A stretch of 64,000 bases of DNA, taken from an uncultured Sphingomonadaceae bacterium (GTDB taxonomy: Bacteria; Pseudomonadota; Alphaproteobacteria; Sphingomonadales; Sphingomonadaceae). The notes below the pieces were generated by a model. That model saw only the letters and a list, made by a program, of their open reading frames with translations, was not told the DNA's origin and did not search any database. A program made the position numbers and the translations under genes. The stretch lies in NCBI GenBank assembly GCA_938050045.1, contig CALLJS010000017.1, forward strand, positions 1-64,000. The letters run 5' to 3'. Positions 26,201 through 35,800 of this stretch are shown one piece after another; positions within the stretch are counted from its first letter, which is position 1; each line of letters starts with the position of its first letter.

Positions 26201-27828
26201 GGGTTGGTGACTTGGCTGAAATTTTGACGAAAAAATTGGCTGATTAAACGGCTCTTATCGCTAATCACGGCCATAGGTGTGTCATCGCCCATCGATCCGA
26301 TGGCTTCTTTGCCATCCTCAATCATGGGGGCCAATATGACCTCAATATCCTCTATGGTCATGCCCGCAGCCACTTGGCGCCTCGTCAATTGCGCTTTGTT
26401 CCATTGCATAGAAGCTTCATCAGAAGGTTCTGGCAAATCAGTTTCATTCATAAAGCCAGAGGCCATTTTGCCATAATCTTGTTCGCTAGCGACTTTATCT
26501 TTTAATTCTTTATCGCCATAGGTTTTGCCTTCTTGCAAATCGACGGCAATCATTTGACCGGGGCCAAGACGCCCTTTTTCGATAATGTCGCTCTCTGTGA
26601 CGATGACCATGCCCGTTTCACTGCCGATAATGAGCAGATTATCGCTCGTTATATTATAGCGCAGAGGGCGCAGCGCATTGCGATCAACCCCAGCAAGCGC
26701 CCAACGCCCATCGGTCATCGCAAGAGCGGCTGGGCCATCCCATGGTTCCATAACGCTGGCTAAATAACGGTACATATCTTTATGATCTTTGGGCAAATGT
26801 TCATTGGCTTGCCAGGCTTCGGGGATGAGCATTAATTTGGACGTCGGGGCATCGCGGCCTGCGCGCACCATAGTTTCAAACACAGCATCTAGAGCTGCGG
26901 TGTCGGATGAACCTGCGGGAATTACCGGTTTAATCTCATCGGATTGATCCCCAAAGGCGAGGCTCGCCATTTTTATTTCATGGCTTTTCATCCAATTTTT
27001 ATTGCCTCTGATGGTGTTAATTTCGCCATTGTGGGCAATAGCGCGAAATGGTTGGGCCAACCACCACTGCGGAAATGTATTGGTGGAGTAACGTTGGTGG
27101 AATATGGCGATACGGCTTTCGAATAATTCATCGCACAAATCAGGATAGAAAACCGAGAGGCTCTCAGCCAAGAAGAGGCCTTTATAGACAATATTGCGGC
27201 AAGAAAGCGAACAGATATAAAAATCATGAATTTGCGCAGCAATCACTTTACGTTCTATTTTGCGGCGCACCAGATAGAGATTTTTTTCAAATTCTTCTTT
27301 GCTAGCTTCATCGTCCATTGGCCCAGCAACCATAATTTGCTCTATCTCTGGACGGGTTTGTTTTGCCTTTTCACCAATCACCGACACATTGACGGGAACT
27401 TGACGCCAACCATATATAGTATAGCCCGCGTCAATAATTTCGCTCTCGACAATGGTGCGGCAAGTTTCTTGCGCTGCTAAATCGGTGCGCGGCAAGAATA
27501 TCATCCCAACGGCTAATTGATTGTCCAAAGGTTTATGACCAGAGCGCGCGATGGCATCATCAAAAAAGCGCACGGGCAGATCAACCAATAAACCTGCGCC
27601 ATCGCCCGTTTTCCCATCGGCGTCAACGGCACCCCTGTGCCATACCGCTTTTAACGCTTCGATAGCACTGCTCACCACGCGGCGCGATGCTTTGCCATCT
27701 GTGGCTGCAATCAGCCCAACGCCGCAAGCGTCTTTCTCGCTTCTCGGATCATACATGCCCTCTGATTCGAGGCGTTTATGTTCTGGAGTTGGATAATGTG
27801 CGGTTTGATAATGGGACATGTTGGTCAT
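23281..27828 (-). CDS. gltB: Glutamate synthase large subunit
   Basis: About 1515 residues from ATG 27828. A propeptide of about 34 residues precedes the class II glutaminase cysteine in KDACGVGLI. The central and FMN domains follow, with GLSGGK-type repeats in the C-terminal GXGXG domain. The 3Fe-4S cysteines are in MVRQCHSNTCPVGVCV. The enzyme makes two glutamates from glutamine and 2-oxoglutarate together with GltD, whose gene is the first of this minus-strand cluster with a DUF2059 gene between. The frame is open 34 codons further upstream, overlapping the DUF2059 stop, without family similarity. Confidence 0.96.
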   Translation of the reverse strand: MTNMSHYQTAHYPTPEHKRLESEGMYDPRSEKDACGVGLIAATDGKASRRVVSSAIEALKAVWHRGAVDADGKTGDGAGLLVDLPVRFFDDAIARSGHKPLDNQLAVGMIFLPRTDLAAQETCRTIVESEIIDAGYTIYGWRQVPVNVSVIGEKAKQTRPEIEQIMVAGPMDDEASKEEFEKNLYLVRRKIERKVIAAQIHDFYICSLSCRNIVYKGLFLAESLSVFYPDLCDELFESRIAIFHQRYSTNTFPQWWLAQPFRAIAHNGEINTIRGNKNWMKSHEIKMASLAFGDQSDEIKPVIPAGSSDTAALDAVFETMVRAGRDAPTSKLMLIPEAWQANEHLPKDHKDMYRYLASVMEPWDGPAALAMTDGRWALAGVDRNALRPLRYNITSDNLLIIGSETGMVIVTESDIIEKGRLGPGQMIAVDLQEGKTYGDKELKDKVASEQDYGKMASGFMNETDLPEPSDEASMQWNKAQLTRRQVAAGMTIEDIEVILAPMIEDGKEAIGSMGDDTPMAVISDKSRLISQFFRQNFSQVTNPPIDSLRERHVMSLKTRFSNLANILDDKSQNDNVLVLDSPVLSNHRWQQLRTLFSSIAAEIDCTFDAEGGVKSMRDTIARIRKEAEAAVRAGKTEIFLTDETINGERIALAMILATAAVHTHLVRNGLRSYCSINVRTAECLDTHYYAVLIGVGATTVNAYVAEETINDRHARGLLGDMPLSQAIANHRKAIDEGLLKIMSKMGIAVISSYRGGYNFEAVGLSRSIVNDFFPGMPNKISGEGFPSLYLSAKERHENAYDAAITRLPIGGFYKQRDGGETHAYSAGLMHLLQSAVTKDSYSTYLQFAQGVSEMPPVYLRDLMEFNYTDTSIDLDEVEAITEIRKRFITPGMSLGALSPEAHETLAIAMNRIGAKAVSGEGGESVERFTPYENGDNANSVIKQVASGRFGVTAEYLGSCDEIEIKVAQGAKPGEGGQLPGFKVTEFIAKLRHSTPGVTLISPPPHHDIYSIEDLAQLIYDLKQINPKARVCVKLVSASGIGTIAAGVAKAHADVILISGNTGGTGASPQTSIKYAGTPWEMGLSEANQVLTLNKLRHRVKLRTDGGLKTGRDIVIAAILGAEEFGIGTLSLVAMGCIMVRQCHSNTCPVGVCVQDEKLREKFTGTPEKVINLMTFIAEEVREILARLGYRSLDEVIGQTHLLKQVSRGAEHLDDLDLNPILAKVDADDHERRFNIKGHRNEVPDSLDAQMIHDAQPVFERREKMQLTYTVRNTHRAVGTRFSAEITRLYGMKSLSEDHVHVRLRGSAGQSLGAYLCQGITLEIFGDANDYVGKGLSGGKIIVRPTVSSPLESHKNTIIGNTVLYGATSGQLYAAGQAGERFAVRNSGATVVVEGCGANGCEYMTGGNAIILGSVGNNFGAGMTGGMAFILDMEENFDKMANPESIIWQRFESEHWENIALDAIKAHAAATDSIWSKSIIEDWQQMRGKFWQVCPKEMLNRLAHPMSDNIAIEAAE

Positions 27829-27898
27829 TTCATAAAAGGGAGTAGTTTGATATTTTGGTGGCTTGATTGAAAGAGGTTTTAATTGCTCAGCTACACCA

Positions 27899-29077
27899 TC
27901 ATTCTTCGTCACGCTTCCAACCATCAGCAATATATTGATTGCGGCTTTTCAGGACTGCTGCGTCATATGCTCCATCATATTGGCTATAAGCTTGCTCGCT
28001 AAGTTCGGCCAATTCATTATATGTATCCTCTAATTGAGCAACATTATCACGGGTGCTTTCATCCCAATTATTTATATCGAACCAGGGCTCATTGCCGAGA
28101 TCATTGGCCATTGCATCATTTACATCAGCATCAGTATCAGTATCGCAAGCTTCATCATCGCCTTGGCACTCTCTTTCGGTGTTTTCCTCATCAACCTTGG
28201 GTTCAGTTTTTAAGGCTTCTTCGATGCGTTTGCTCGCGGCTTCTATGGCTTCGGAGTTTTCGATAGTAGCGGGAAATTCTTTTAATGCGGTTTGGATCAT
28301 ATCGATACTAGTCGTGCTTAGCATAAAATCGCGGGCAAATAATTCGCCCGTGGGTGTCGCAAAAAAGGCTTCCATTTCAGTTAATTGTTGAACAGTATAT
28401 TTACGCGCATAATCTCTCGCCATTGCGCTGGCTAATGCGGGCTCTATTGGCTCAGAAGCAAGCCCTGTGATTTCAGCATAAGCATCCATAATGCTGCTCA
28501 TTTTTTCACGAAATTGGGGATAAGTTTCAGCCAGTAAGTCACCGATTTTTTTGTCGAGCCTTTCCTCGTCATCACTCAGCGGGTTATACGCATCGGGCAG
28601 ACCAAATAAATCCATCGCTTCGGTTATAGTGAGCTCTAATGTGCTATCGATAATAGGAATCATCATATTATCAAATGCATCGCGCATCACCCGTTCATTG
28701 GTTCCCACAGGATAAAAACGCGCTACAATTTTATTGGCGACTTCCAACCTATCAGCATCAGGCGTAGGAAGCTCTATCAATGGCTTTTTAAGCGCGAATA
28801 TTTTCAAAAATTCATCAGGGTCAGATAATTTTTCTAACCGTTCAATTTCTTCTAATTCTGCTTGTAATTCTGCATCAATCTCATCATCGACATTTTGCGT
28901 ATCGCTGGTTTCTTGAGACACTATAGTGTCTTCAGTGTCTTTTGATGCCGCCTGCGCTGCCTTTATCGTTGCTTCTGCTGTTTTTGGTGTTGTTTCCTCT
29001 TGGGCATAAACTGGCACAGCAGATAGGGAGAGAGCCACCGCAACTGCGGTGGTTTGGATTAATTTATTTTTTAACAT
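27899..29077 (-). CDS. DUF2059-containing exported protein
   Basis: A 392-residue protein with a clear signal peptide (AVAVALSLSAVPVYAQEE). An acidic linker (residues 25-85) precedes two DUF2059-like helical segments. The better one has YTVQQLTEMEAFFATPTGE near residue 235, with repeated hydrophobic helices before it. A second acidic, Asp-rich linker has three cysteines (ECQGDDEACDTD). The protein should be periplasmic; DUF2059 has no established function. It lies between gltD (50 bases) and gltB (70 bases), so it is probably cotranscribed, although nothing in glutamate synthesis needs it. Confidence 0.8.
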   Translation of the reverse strand: MLKNKLIQTTAVAVALSLSAVPVYAQEETTPKTAEATIKAAQAASKDTEDTIVSQETSDTQNVDDEIDAELQAELEEIERLEKLSDPDEFLKIFALKKPLIELPTPDADRLEVANKIVARFYPVGTNERVMRDAFDNMMIPIIDSTLELTITEAMDLFGLPDAYNPLSDDEERLDKKIGDLLAETYPQFREKMSSIMDAYAEITGLASEPIEPALASAMARDYARKYTVQQLTEMEAFFATPTGELFARDFMLSTTSIDMIQTALKEFPATIENSEAIEAASKRIEEALKTEPKVDEENTERECQGDDEACDTDTDADVNDAMANDLGNEPWFDINNWDESTRDNVAQLEDTYNELAELSEQAYSQYDGAYDAAVLKSRNQYIADGWKRDEE

Positions 29078-29127
29078 TTAATACCCCTTCTTAAAATTTC
29101 TTACTATGACCACTAAATAAATTATTA

Positions 29128-30588
29128 TTAGGCAGCATTTTTTGTATTGCTCGCTTTATGATGCAAATAATTGTGCATATGTTCGGTAACATCGCGGCCA
29201 TCGCGAATGGCCCATACTACCAATGATGCGCCGCGCACAATATCACCCACAGCAAAAACACCGTCTAAATTTGTCATCATATTGCGATGGTCAACGCGCA
29301 CTGTACCCCATCGTGTGACGCCCAATTCAGGAGCATCAAATAATGTTGGTAATGCTTCGGGTTCAAACCCTAATGCCATAATCACCATATCAGCACTGAG
29401 TGAAAAATCCCCCGATGGATCTGGTTCTGGGGCTCTGCGGCCCGATGCATCGGCTGCGCCCAATAGCATTTTGGCAACATTTACGGTGCGAACATTTTCA
29501 TCACCATCAAAAGATTTGGGGCCAGATAACCAGATAAATTCTACGCCTTCATCTTCGGCATTGGCAACTTCGCGCTGCGATCCGGGCATATTGTCGCGAT
29601 CACGCCGGTAAAGGCATTTAACCGATTTTGCCCCTTGGCGAATAGCGGTTCGCACACAATCCATTGCGGTATCACCGCCGCCGATAACGACGACATTTTT
29701 GCCCTTTGCATCAAGTTTACCATTGTCAAAATCAGGAACAGTATCGCCAAAGCTTTTGCGGTTCGATGCGGTTAAATAGTCCAATGCTTTTTCGACGCCG
29801 CCTAGACCAATGCCAGGCATTTTTAGAGAGCGGCCTTTATAAACGCCCGTAGCGATGAGCACGGCATCATGTTTGGATCGTAATTCTTCGAGGGTTGCAT
29901 CTTTGCCGACTTCAAAATTTTGGTGAAAAACGATGCCTGCATCAGATAATCTTTTGATGCGGCGCATCACCACATCTTTTTCGAGCTTAAAGCCTGGAAT
30001 ACCATAAGTGAGCAAACCACCCGCGCGGTCATAGCGATCATAGATATGCACATCATAGCCTGCGGTGCGCATATATTCCGCTGCGGATAAGCCGCCTGGG
30101 CCTGCACCAATCACGGCGATGCTTTGGCCGCGCGATGGGCCGACTTCTATAGGTTCAACCCAGCCATTGTCCCATGCGCTGTCGGTTATATATTTTTCAA
30201 CGCTGCCAATTGTGACAGCACCATGGCCGGAAAATTCGATAACGCAATTGCCTTCGCATAGGCGATCTTGCGGGCAAATACGGCCACATATTTCGGGCAT
30301 AGTCGACGTCATGGCTGACATTTCATAGGCTTCACGCAGACGTCCTTCTGCGGTTAATTTGAGCCAGTCTGGAATATGATTATGAAGCGGGCAATGCACC
30401 GAACAATAAGGCACACCGCATTGCGAACAACGCGATGATTGGTCTTGTGCGCTGTCATTATTATAGAGATCCGATATTTCTTTGAAGTCTTGCGCGCGCA
30501 ATTCAGCCCCGCGCTTATCAGGATATTCCTGTCCAAGATCGACAAATTTGAGCATCGGTTTTTTTTCAATTATCTCTTCTTTGGTCAT
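29128..30588 (-). CDS. gltD: Glutamate synthase small subunit
   Basis: A 486-residue NADPH-dependent flavoprotein that feeds electrons to GltB. The N-terminal iron-sulfur domain holds CSQCGVPYCSVHCPLHN and CGRICPQDRLCEGNC, ligands of two 4Fe-4S clusters. FAD binding is at VIGAGPGGLSAAEY near residue 160, NADPH binding at VVIGGGDTAMDCVR near 300, and the C-terminal GVFAVGDIVRGASLVVWAI closes the FAD site. It is first in the cluster gltD-DUF2059-gltB. The promoter must lie in the 316-base gap shared with uppP. Confidence 0.96.
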   Translation of the reverse strand: MTKEEIIEKKPMLKFVDLGQEYPDKRGAELRAQDFKEISDLYNNDSAQDQSSRCSQCGVPYCSVHCPLHNHIPDWLKLTAEGRLREAYEMSAMTSTMPEICGRICPQDRLCEGNCVIEFSGHGAVTIGSVEKYITDSAWDNGWVEPIEVGPSRGQSIAVIGAGPGGLSAAEYMRTAGYDVHIYDRYDRAGGLLTYGIPGFKLEKDVVMRRIKRLSDAGIVFHQNFEVGKDATLEELRSKHDAVLIATGVYKGRSLKMPGIGLGGVEKALDYLTASNRKSFGDTVPDFDNGKLDAKGKNVVVIGGGDTAMDCVRTAIRQGAKSVKCLYRRDRDNMPGSQREVANAEDEGVEFIWLSGPKSFDGDENVRTVNVAKMLLGAADASGRRAPEPDPSGDFSLSADMVIMALGFEPEALPTLFDAPELGVTRWGTVRVDHRNMMTNLDGVFAVGDIVRGASLVVWAIRDGRDVTEHMHNYLHHKASNTKNAA

Positions 30589-30904
30589 TTTATATATCTC
30601 TAAATTTGCCTTGATGATGGGGTGGCCGTTACATTGATTACGCTCGTTGTGATGTTTTCTTTATTTTCCGATTCATTAGCCGTAATAGAAGGGCATGTCA
30701 CGCAAAAATCAACCTATAGGTAAGTATATATGACCTAAATAAAGCCATGAATAAGCAAGATACTCTTTTTCACGGCATTGCTTGCAATATTATAGTACCA
30801 AATCGGGACTATATAGTATATGCCATACGGCATTATAAAATAACATCGCTTGACTATTAAATAGCAATGGTTTTGGGATATTCGGAAATGATAGGAATAA
30901 TATT
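30589..30904. other. Divergent promoter region, gltD and uppP
   Basis: A 316-base gap between the two outward-facing genes. It is AT-rich, with TATATATGACC near 30727 and ACTATATAGTATATGCC near 30809. ATGCC-ATAC-GGCAT near 30819-30832 is a short perfect palindrome that could be a regulator site. No gene or recognised riboswitch was seen. Confidence 0.4.
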
Positions 30905-31711
30905 ATGACATTCATTCAAATGCTGATTATTGCCATCGTGCAAGGGGTAACAGAATTTTTGCCGATTTCATCATCGGGTCATCTTATCCTTATTCCTAAA
31001 TTGACCGATTTATCAGACCAAGGCCCGATGATCGATATTGCGGTGCATGTGGGCACATTATTGGCTATCATCACCTATTTCTTCAAAGATGCTTGGGGGC
31101 TAGTGCGCGGCGGTGCTGCGAGCGTTGGCATTCAGAGCAATGTTGGCGATGCACCAGCGCAAAAAAAATTATTCTGGTGGATTGCTATCGGCACTATACC
31201 TGCTGTTTTGGTGGGTGGTATATTCAAATATTTTGATCTGTTAGACTCGTTTAGATTTACGGATTTGATCGCCGTAAATTTAATAATTTATGGTATATTG
31301 CTTGGCCTCGCCGATCATTTTGGCAAGCAGATAAAAAAATATGAAGATCTAACGCTTAGAGATGCGATCATCGTAGGTCTTGCGCAGGCTTTAGCCCTTA
31401 TCCCAGGGACTAGCCGATCGGGCGTTACTATGACGGCTGCGCGCTTTTTGGGATATTCGCGTGTGGAGGCTGCGCGTTTTTCATTCTTATTATCCATGCC
31501 GGCTGTTGCGGGGGCAGGGATACTTATCATCCCAGATTTATTAGAAGCGGATGGAGCATTATTACAAGATGCCCTAATCGCTGGTGGATTGACATTCATC
31601 GCCGCTATGTTGACGATGGCCTTTTTGATGCGCTTCTTGCGCAAAGCTTCTATGTTGATATTTGTAATTTACCGCATCGCTATGGGCGTTGCATTATTAT
31701 ATTTTTTCTAA
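30905..31711 (+). CDS. uppP: Undecaprenyl-diphosphatase
   Basis: A 268-residue integral membrane phosphatase that recycles undecaprenyl pyrophosphate to the phosphate carrier used for wall synthesis; overproduction gives bacitracin resistance (BacA). The two active-site motifs are QGVTEFLPISSSGHL near residue 14 and LIPGTSRSGVTMTAARFLG near 165. Seven or eight hydrophobic segments are present. The length matches the family. Its neighbour downstream is an NDUFA9-like gene in convergent orientation, a common alphaproteobacterial neighbourhood. Confidence 0.96.
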   Translation: MTFIQMLIIAIVQGVTEFLPISSSGHLILIPKLTDLSDQGPMIDIAVHVGTLLAIITYFFKDAWGLVRGGAASVGIQSNVGDAPAQKKLFWWIAIGTIPAVLVGGIFKYFDLLDSFRFTDLIAVNLIIYGILLGLADHFGKQIKKYEDLTLRDAIIVGLAQALALIPGTSRSGVTMTAARFLGYSRVEAARFSFLLSMPAVAGAGILIIPDLLEADGALLQDALIAGGLTFIAAMLTMAFLMRFLRKASMLIFVIYRIAMGVALLYFF

Positions 31712-31769
31712 CGAGAAATCATTATTATCGCTTTGATAAACTAAGCATCATATTGCTGCAAATTAATGC

Positions 31770-32720
31770 TTAAGCTCTAGCCGAATCAAAGTAACGGCCA
31801 TTGCGGCGATATTTCACAAGCCATTCTTGTTTGGCAATTTCCAGCGGCGTTGCTGTTATGCCCAGAGCCTTAAGACCATCTTTATCATTGCTGACGACAT
31901 TATCAGTACCCAGCATCTTAAATTGATCGCGGGTGATGGGGGCACCGGGCGCCCAGCCTGTTAATGTGGCCATTGCAGATGAAGCGAAATCAGGCATATC
32001 AAAAAATACTACACTACGGCCAATTGCTTGGGCAATCCATTCATTAAGACCGCGCATAGTTATCACTTCGGGGCCGCCCACTTCATATATTTTTCCAGCA
32101 TGATCCATAGCCTTTTGATTGGTGATGATAGCTTCGCTTGCTTTCGCCACGTCGGGCGCAAAAATAGGCTGAAATTTGGTGTCGCCCCCAATGATAGGTA
32201 CAATGGGCAATTTACTAATCATGCCAGCAAATTGATTGAGAAAATTATCTTCGCGGCCAAAGATGATAGAAGGGCGCAATATAGTTGCATTGGGAAAATG
32301 CTCTAATAAGGCTTGCTCGCCCTCTGCGCGGCTGCGGCCATAGGCTGATTCAGAATTTAGGTCAGCCCCAATAGCAGAAATATGGAGTAATTTTTCTATG
32401 CCTAGTTGCGCCGCACTTTGGGCTATATTGCGCGGGCCTTCAACATGATATTTTTGAAAATCGCCTTTTAATATACCCACAAGGTTGACGGCAATATCGC
32501 ACCCTTGCATGGCTGCTGCGACATGTTTGGGATTGCTAATATCGCAAGCAATGAATTGGGTTTGACCAAGACTGCCCATGGGCTTTATAAATTGTGCATT
32601 CAGCGGATGACGAACCGCAATACGAACCCGCGCACCCGTGGCAAGAAGGGCTTGTGATACATAGCGTCCCAAAAAGCCGCTAGCGCCAAAAATAACAATT
32701 TGTTTACCAGTCATGAGCAT
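31770..32720 (-). CDS. NDUFA9-like NAD(P)-binding oxidoreductase
   Basis: A 316-residue extended short-chain-dehydrogenase-type Rossmann protein. IVIFGASGFLGRYVSQALL holds the GxxGxxG nucleotide site at the N-terminus. LHISAIGADLNSESAYGRSRAEGE gives the YxxxK-like segment with arginine in place of lysine, a feature of the atypical NmrA/NDUFA9 group. Bacterial relatives are annotated as complex I NDUFA9 family proteins, of which the mitochondrial member is an accessory subunit; the bacterial role is uncertain. ATG 32714 is an alternative start. It converges with uppP. Confidence 0.85.
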   Translation of the reverse strand: MLMTGKQIVIFGASGFLGRYVSQALLATGARVRIAVRHPLNAQFIKPMGSLGQTQFIACDISNPKHVAAAMQGCDIAVNLVGILKGDFQKYHVEGPRNIAQSAAQLGIEKLLHISAIGADLNSESAYGRSRAEGEQALLEHFPNATILRPSIIFGREDNFLNQFAGMISKLPIVPIIGGDTKFQPIFAPDVAKASEAIITNQKAMDHAGKIYEVGGPEVITMRGLNEWIAQAIGRSVVFFDMPDFASSAMATLTGWAPGAPITRDQFKMLGTDNVVSNDKDGLKALGITATPLEIAKQEWLVKYRRNGRYFDSARA

Positions 32721-32785
32721 CTATTTTTCGCAATATGGTTGTGATATAATGACTCTAATACACTAGCCCTATATGCTTGCAATGC

Positions 32786-32818
32786 AAAAAAAATCGGCCA
32801 CCCGCAAAGATGGCCGAT
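32786..32818 (-). terminator. Rho-independent terminator of the TonB receptor gene
   Basis: On the minus strand an ATCGGCCA/TGGCCGAT stem with a ten-base loop is followed by eight T. It lies about 30 bases after the receptor stop at 32849 and fits intrinsic termination well. Confidence 0.85.
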
Positions 32819-32848
32819 AAATATTCGATTATTATTAGAGTCTAAACT

Positions 32849-35800
32849 TTAGAATCTAACCCGTGCAATCAAGCTATAACGTCTGTCGTTACGGAAGAAG
32901 TTACGCGGTGCTGTTGTGCCATCCCCAGAGATAGTTTGCTCGGTTTCTGTAATATCATCCAACAAGTTCACGCCTTGAAGACCAATTTTGAAATTCTCAT
33001 TGATATTATAGAATATTGAAGCATCCAATTGCCCCGCTGCACGCTGGAAAATAGAGTTGAATGGGAAGATAACATCACGCTGAGTAAGCTGGAATCGGCT
33101 GCGCCAATTATATGCTGCGCGTGCTTCAAATCCATATTTCTCGTAGAGGCCAACAATGTTGAAATTATGGCGCGACACCCTTGGGAATACTCCACGATCT
33201 ATTGGGAAACGCGCAATAGACGGCTGATCTTCGATTGGTGTTCCATCATTGCCTAGCAAATCATCATCAAGCGTATTATCAACGCCATCTGCATCGATGA
33301 AGGTATATGTGGCTTGCAGACCTAATCCTGAGAGCGGCCCAGGTAAGAAGTCATAAAATTGTTGATAAGCAACTTCTACGCCCGTGACGGTTCCATTTTC
33401 AGAGGTATTAACCTCACCATTGCGCGTTAAGTTACCAAATTCAGTAACATCTGTAGCAATATTTAGCGGCGCAAATGCGATAAAATTATTAATACTTTTG
33501 TGGAAACCTGATACTGTTAAAGAGCCACCTTGGTTGAAATACCATTCCCAAGAAATATCAAAATTATCAGATATTTGTGGCAATAATGATGCATTGCCCG
33601 TGGTATTACCAATGAAACCACCAAAATTATTGCTAATTTGCTCACCAGCAGCATTAAAATTCTGTCTATCAGGAAGTACATTTAGAAATATACGTTCATT
33701 GAGCTGGTCAACGCTTGGACGTGTTAATGTTCGCGAATAACCAAAACGAATGAGATGACCACCGTCAAGTTCAAGCTTTGCATTAAAGCTAGGTAAGAAG
33801 TAATCATAACTTGTATCATTGACAGTTTCTTCAAATGTAGCATCAGCAAATTGCATCTGTAATGCTTGTAGAGTGCCAAAGCCAAGATCACAGGCACCAG
33901 GAGCAACAAAATTAGTACCCGCAGGCGGCACAAAACCAGGCGCACATTGTGCGACCAAGGCAGATGCAATAAGTTGGTCAAATGGTCTAATTGTTAATGA
34001 TCTTGGTATTGTTCTGCTGGTGTGGACATATCGTACGCCAACATTACCCTCTAATGCTCCGCCCAATATATTGTCCATTCCAAAGTCAAGGCGAGCATAG
34101 GCTGCGAAATTATTGCGATCGATTTCACTAATTTCGGTTGGCAAGAAATTGGTGCCAGGAATGACGCCAGTGCGCTGTGAAAGCGGATTTGCACCCGATG
34201 GGCTTCCGCCAACAGCAGCCAGTATGTTGCTTAATACTTGTTGATAACCAGCAAAATCATCGGCACCTGGCCCTGCATAAAATGGGATAGAGCCGCCAAA
34301 GCCCACGTCTTGACCGCGCTGGAAATTGGTGAAATTAAATGGTCTGAATAAACCAGCTAAGGCTTGGTCCAATGCTGGATTACCATTACCTTGCAGCAAG
34401 AGAATTGATTCATTTCCTGGTGTACTTGGGTCTAAATCTCTACCCGTCCAGACTTCTGAGATATTGCCCCAGTTGAAATCAGACTCGCGAATAGTAGTGC
34501 TTTGCTCGTTATAACGCGCACCAGCACGTACAGATTTTAGGAAACCATCTCCAGAGAAGTCATATTCAACATCGCCCTTAAAGGCGTATGAGTCGGCGTC
34601 ATTTTGCGTATTATGATCCAAGAATGAGCGTAAGAAGAAATTGCTAGGGTCTTGGAAGAAGCCAGCGCTCTGACCAACGGGGAGTTCAAACTTTACCGTC
34701 GGCACACCATCTTGCGCAGGGCCAAATGTTATTGGAGCAAAGAAAGATGATGCAAATTGAACGTCAACTATATCAGTGCTTGCATCGATATATTGCGCGT
34801 CAAAGTTGAAGCGCAAATTATCGCTTGGCTTAAATTTCAGGTTGAATGAATAATCGGTAGTAATATCGTCTTCGAATCTCTCGCGGAACGTTGCAATTTG
34901 TTGCCCACCTGTTCCAGGAGTGAATGCAGGAGGAAGCAATGCCGCCGTTTCATTGGGACCCCGCCATTGATTGTCATCCGAGATGGTTCCGCCCGTAAAA
35001 ACACCATTTTCATCGAATGTGAAGGCTGAGCTATCAAAATTTGTCCTAGGAGAAGAATTGTCGATAACCGTTTCCACAACATTCTCACCCCAAAGCAATT
35101 CTGATTCAGAGCGCAAGAATTGCGCTGTCGCGAGAAAACGTTCGTCATTGCTCTCCCATTGAAATGCTGCTGCATAAGAAAGTCTCTCGCGATCAAATTC
35201 TTGAGAGCGGATGCCGCCGCCGCCGGGAATGAATAATAAATCACCATTGTCATCAGTATTGAGCGCAAAACCATCAGGGGTATTCACAGGATTGTTAGGA
35301 TCAAAAAAGTTATTACCACTTGTGTTATCGGCCCGGAAATCACCAATAGAAACACCGTCTGCGCGCGATAATAAGCGGCTATAAGAAATATTACCCAATA
35401 GGCCAATGCGCCCAATACCCGTATCCCAAATGTTGGAATATAGGCCTGATACGGTTGGCGTAGCTTGTTCACGGAAATCACTATAGTTAATTTCACCGCT
35501 CAGCGCGATAACTTGCCCATTAGAATCAAATGGGAGGCGTGTGCGAAGGTCAACCGTACCAGCAGCACCGCCTTCGATTAGATCAGCGGTAGCATTTTTA
35601 TAGACTACGACACTGCCCAATAATTCTGGAGAGACATCTTCGAAACCAAGCGACCCGCTTGGGCTAGCACCAAATACATCGCGGCCATTTAATTCAGAAC
35701 GTACAAATGGTAATCCGCGAATAGCAACGCCACTGCCTTCTACTGCAAAATGATCGGGATCATCTGGACCCGCGAAGCGAAGGACAGAAACACCTGGAAC

